NCBI GenBank assembly: GCA_031394335.1
Contig: JANMXS010000024.1
Location: 1 to 24,705 of the forward strand
Direction of reading: 5' to 3'
DNA from: UKL13-2 sp031394335
GTDB lineage: Bacteria; Pseudomonadota; Gammaproteobacteria; Burkholderiales; Usitatibacteraceae
Length of the DNA stretch: 24,705 nt
Below are positions 22,724 through 24,705 of this stretch, piece after piece. Under the pieces are notes generated by a model. It had not been told where the DNA came from and made no database searches. It saw only the letters and a list, made by a program, of their open reading frames with translations. How positions within the stretch are numbered: the stretch's first letter is position 1; each line of letters begins with the position of its first letter. A program made the position numbers and the translations under genes.

Positions 22724-23722
22724 ATGTTTGCCAAGCTTATCGGCGTCATTGTCGGCACTATCATCATCGCCTTCATACCGGGCGCCAGCGGTTTCGCCAT
22801 CCCGTTCTTTTTCCTCGGTACCGTCGTCGTCTTCGTGATCGAAGGGGTGCGCCTGGTGCCGCAGCAGAACGCCTGGGTGGTCGAGCGCATGGGTAAATTC
22901 CATGGCGTGCTGGAGCCGGGACTGAATGTGATCGTGCCGTTTTTCGACCGCGTGGCGTATCGCCATATGCTCAAGGAAATTCCGCTCGATATTCCCGAAC
23001 AGGTGTGTATCACGCGCGACAATACGCAACTGGCGGTGGACGGCATCATCTACTACCAGATCGTCGATCCCAAGCTGGCGAGCTATGGTTCCAGCGATTA
23101 TGTGCTGGCCATCAGCCAGTTGGCGCAGACGACACTTCGTAGTGAAATTGGCAAAATGGAGCTGGACAAGACCTTCGAATCCCGCGATGACGTCAACCGA
23201 AAAGTAGTGAGTGTGCTCGACGAGGCCGGCCGTACCTGGGGCGTGAAGGTGCTGCGCTATGAAATCAAGAACCTGACCCCGCCGGAATCGATCCTGAAGT
23301 CGATGCAGGCGCAGATCACGGCGGAGCGCGAAAAGCGCGCCTTGATTGCCAAGTCGGAAGGCCAGAAGCAGCAGGAAATCAATCTGGCTGAAGGCCTCAA
23401 GCAAGCGGATATTTTGAAGTCGGAAGGCCTCAAGACCGCAGCGATCAACAAGGCGCAGGGTGAAGCGTTGGCCTTGACGACGGTTGCCGAAGCCACCGCC
23501 AGCGCCGTGCGCCAAGTGGCGGCCGCGCTCAGCGCCGAGGGTGGCCAGCAGGCCGCCAATTTGAAAGTGGCCGAGAAGTACATCGAACAATTCGGCCATC
23601 TGGCCAAGGCCGGCAACACGCTGATCATCCCGGCCAATTTGTCGGATATCGCCAGCATGATTTCCGGCGCGATGACGGTGCTGGATAAAACGCGTTTGGG
23701 CGGCACCTCGGCGACTAAATAA
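22724..23722 (+). CDS. SPFH/stomatin-family protein (QmcA-like)
   Basis: A 332-residue membrane protein with one or two N-terminal helices (about residues 3-42) and an SPFH domain (GVRLVPQQNAWVVERMGKF through LRYEIKNLTPP). A long coiled-coil tail rich in Ala, Glu, Lys and Gln follows (AEREKRALIAKSEGQKQQE), and the C-terminus is hydrophobic. Such proteins form large ring-shaped oligomers at the membrane and act with NfeD partners and FtsH-type proteases in membrane microdomains. The preceding nfeD gene supports this assignment. The stop lies 17 bases before the convergent anmK stop. Confidence 0.92.
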   Translation: MFAKLIGVIVGTIIIAFIPGASGFAIPFFFLGTVVVFVIEGVRLVPQQNAWVVERMGKFHGVLEPGLNVIVPFFDRVAYRHMLKEIPLDIPEQVCITRDNTQLAVDGIIYYQIVDPKLASYGSSDYVLAISQLAQTTLRSEIGKMELDKTFESRDDVNRKVVSVLDEAGRTWGVKVLRYEIKNLTPPESILKSMQAQITAEREKRALIAKSEGQKQQEINLAEGLKQADILKSEGLKTAAINKAQGEALALTTVAEATASAVRQVAAALSAEGGQQAANLKVAEKYIEQFGHLAKAGNTLIIPANLSDIASMISGAMTVLDKTRLGGTSATK

Positions 23723-23737
23723 CTAACCGCGGTTATG

Positions 23738-23765
23738 GACTAGGCGGGGTAGATCGCGCCTAGTC
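23738..23765. terminator. Stem-loop at the convergent gene ends
   Basis: GACTAGGCG (23738-23746) and CGCCTAGTC (23757-23765) make a perfect 9-base stem with a 10-base loop. It lies across the end of anmK and just past the SPFH stop. There is no T run on either side, so it may terminate weakly or simply protect 3' ends. A second small palindrome, AACCGCGGTT, precedes it. Confidence 0.4.
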
Positions 23766-24705
23766 GTGTGGCGTGGCGTGCGCCGGTAGTGGCGGTCAAA
23801 TCTACCGGCTCACGCTTGATGGCTTTTCTGGCAAGCCAGGCAAATGCCAGCGCTTCCACTTGCTGGGCCGGCACGCCGTGAGCATCGGTTTTTTCAACGA
23901 TGCCTGTCGCGAAGCGCGCTGCCAGTTGCCGCATCAGCGCGCCGTTGTGTGCCCCGCCGCCACAGACCAGAAGACGTTTTGCGCCCGGCGCATGACGCGC
24001 GATATTCCCGACGATGGTGTTTGCCGTCAACGCCAGCAAGGTAGCCTGCACATCAACGGGCGCTTCGTCGCCGTTGAGCTGTCGCAGCAGCCAGCCGGGA
24101 TTGAACCGGTCGCGGCCGGTGCTTTTTGGCGGCGCCAACTTGAAATAGAGTTCGCTGCGCATACGGTCCAGCAGAGGAGCCAGCACCTGGCCTTGTGCCG
24201 CCCACGCGCCGTCGTCATCGTGTTTTTTTTGTTGGCACTGTGCGATCCACGCATCCATCAGGCAGTTGCCGGGCCCGCAGTCGAAACCCCAGGCCGGTTT
24301 GCCTGGTTCGAGAAGGGTCAGATTGGCGATGCCGCCGATATTGACGACCACGCGTGTTTCATCCGCTGAGCGAAATATGCCATCGTGAAACGCCGGCACC
24401 AGTGGCGCACCCTGGCCGCCGGCGGCGATATCGCGGCTGCGAAAATCCGCCACCACATCAATGCCGGTAAGTTCGGCCAGCCTTGCGGGATTGTTGAGCT
24501 GCACCGTAAAGGCGAGGTCGGGACGATGCCGCACGGTCTGGCCATGGCAGCCGATGGCGGTGATCTCGGCGGCGTTTTTGCCGGTGCTCTTGAGCAAGCT
24601 TGCGACGGTGAGTGCGTAAGCATCGGCAAGTTGATTGGCCGCCAGCTGGCTGCGTTCGATTTCGTTGCTGCCGGCTGAATTCAGCGCCAGCAGTTCGCGA
24701 CGCAG
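23740..24705 (-). CDS. anmK: Anhydro-N-acetylmuramic acid kinase, N-terminus beyond window
   Basis: AnmK opens and phosphorylates 1,6-anhydro-MurNAc from recycled peptidoglycan to give MurNAc-6-phosphate. The visible 321 residues run to the window edge without a start codon being needed, so the N-terminal part (about 50 residues in the usual family length) is missing. Conserved stretches are GCHGQTVRHRP, DFRSRDIAAGGQGAPLVP, NIGGIANLTLL, GFDCGPGNCLMD and the ATP-site VCGGGAHN. The catalytic Asp of the family lies in the DFRSRDIAAGGQG region. It converges on the nfeD/SPFH pair and has no evident functional link to the ccm operon. Confidence 0.93.
   Translation of the reverse strand: MRRELLALNSAGSNEIERSQLAANQLADAYALTVASLLKSTGKNAAEITAIGCHGQTVRHRPDLAFTVQLNNPARLAELTGIDVVADFRSRDIAAGGQGAPLVPAFHDGIFRSADETRVVVNIGGIANLTLLEPGKPAWGFDCGPGNCLMDAWIAQCQQKKHDDDGAWAAQGQVLAPLLDRMRSELYFKLAPPKSTGRDRFNPGWLLRQLNGDEAPVDVQATLLALTANTIVGNIARHAPGAKRLLVCGGGAHNGALMRQLAARFATGIVEKTDAHGVPAQQVEALAFAWLARKAIKREPVDLTATTGARHATRLGAIYPA

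Overview
The window is a GC-rich proteobacterial chromosome segment, most likely betaproteobacterial. The indications are the CcmABCDEFGH (System I) cytochrome maturation genes, multihaem cytochromes, the NfeD/SPFH pair, and short dispersed repeats whose translation gives the familiar 'VIPAKAGIQ' tag. I cannot place it at genus level from sequence alone.

Left half (about 386-12622, all on the minus strand, read right to left): one tightly packed operon that I read as a candidate electron conduit across the cell envelope. In transcription order it encodes: (1) a five-helix membrane protein with two His pairs, probably a dihaem cytochrome b; (2) a protein with a cytoplasmic FHA domain, one membrane anchor and ten CXXCH haem motifs; (3) a lipoprotein with two HbpS/GlcG-like domains; (4) an outer-membrane beta-barrel; (5) a large secreted protein with ten CXXCH motifs followed by an LVIVD-type beta-propeller; (6) a secreted pentahaem cytochrome of the c554-like kind. 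That makes 25 predicted c-type haems. The parts resemble a porin-cytochrome conduit, but the combination matches no named system I can recall. A small GIY-YIG protein gene lies downstream (36-323).

Right half (13023-22211, plus strand): a divergent ccm operon in the order ccmI-A-B-C-D-[TnpB element]-E-F-G-H. An IS605/IS1341-type element carrying only tnpB, antisense to the operon, sits exactly between ccmD and ccmE. CcmH is fused to a CoA-binding domain. Downstream are nfeD, an SPFH/stomatin gene and, converging from the right edge, anmK (cut by the window end).

The most unusual layer is the repeats. At least five families of short palindromic repeats are concentrated at gene junctions of the multihaem operon and before ccmH. 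At two junctions the repeat block lies between two imperfect copies of the gene-junction sequence. In several places the repeats are open in frame and have added spurious N-terminal or C-terminal coding sequence, so naive gene starts and one stop are misleading. The ccm operon supplies the haem-attachment machinery that the divergent cytochrome operon would need, which suggests they work, and may be regulated, together.
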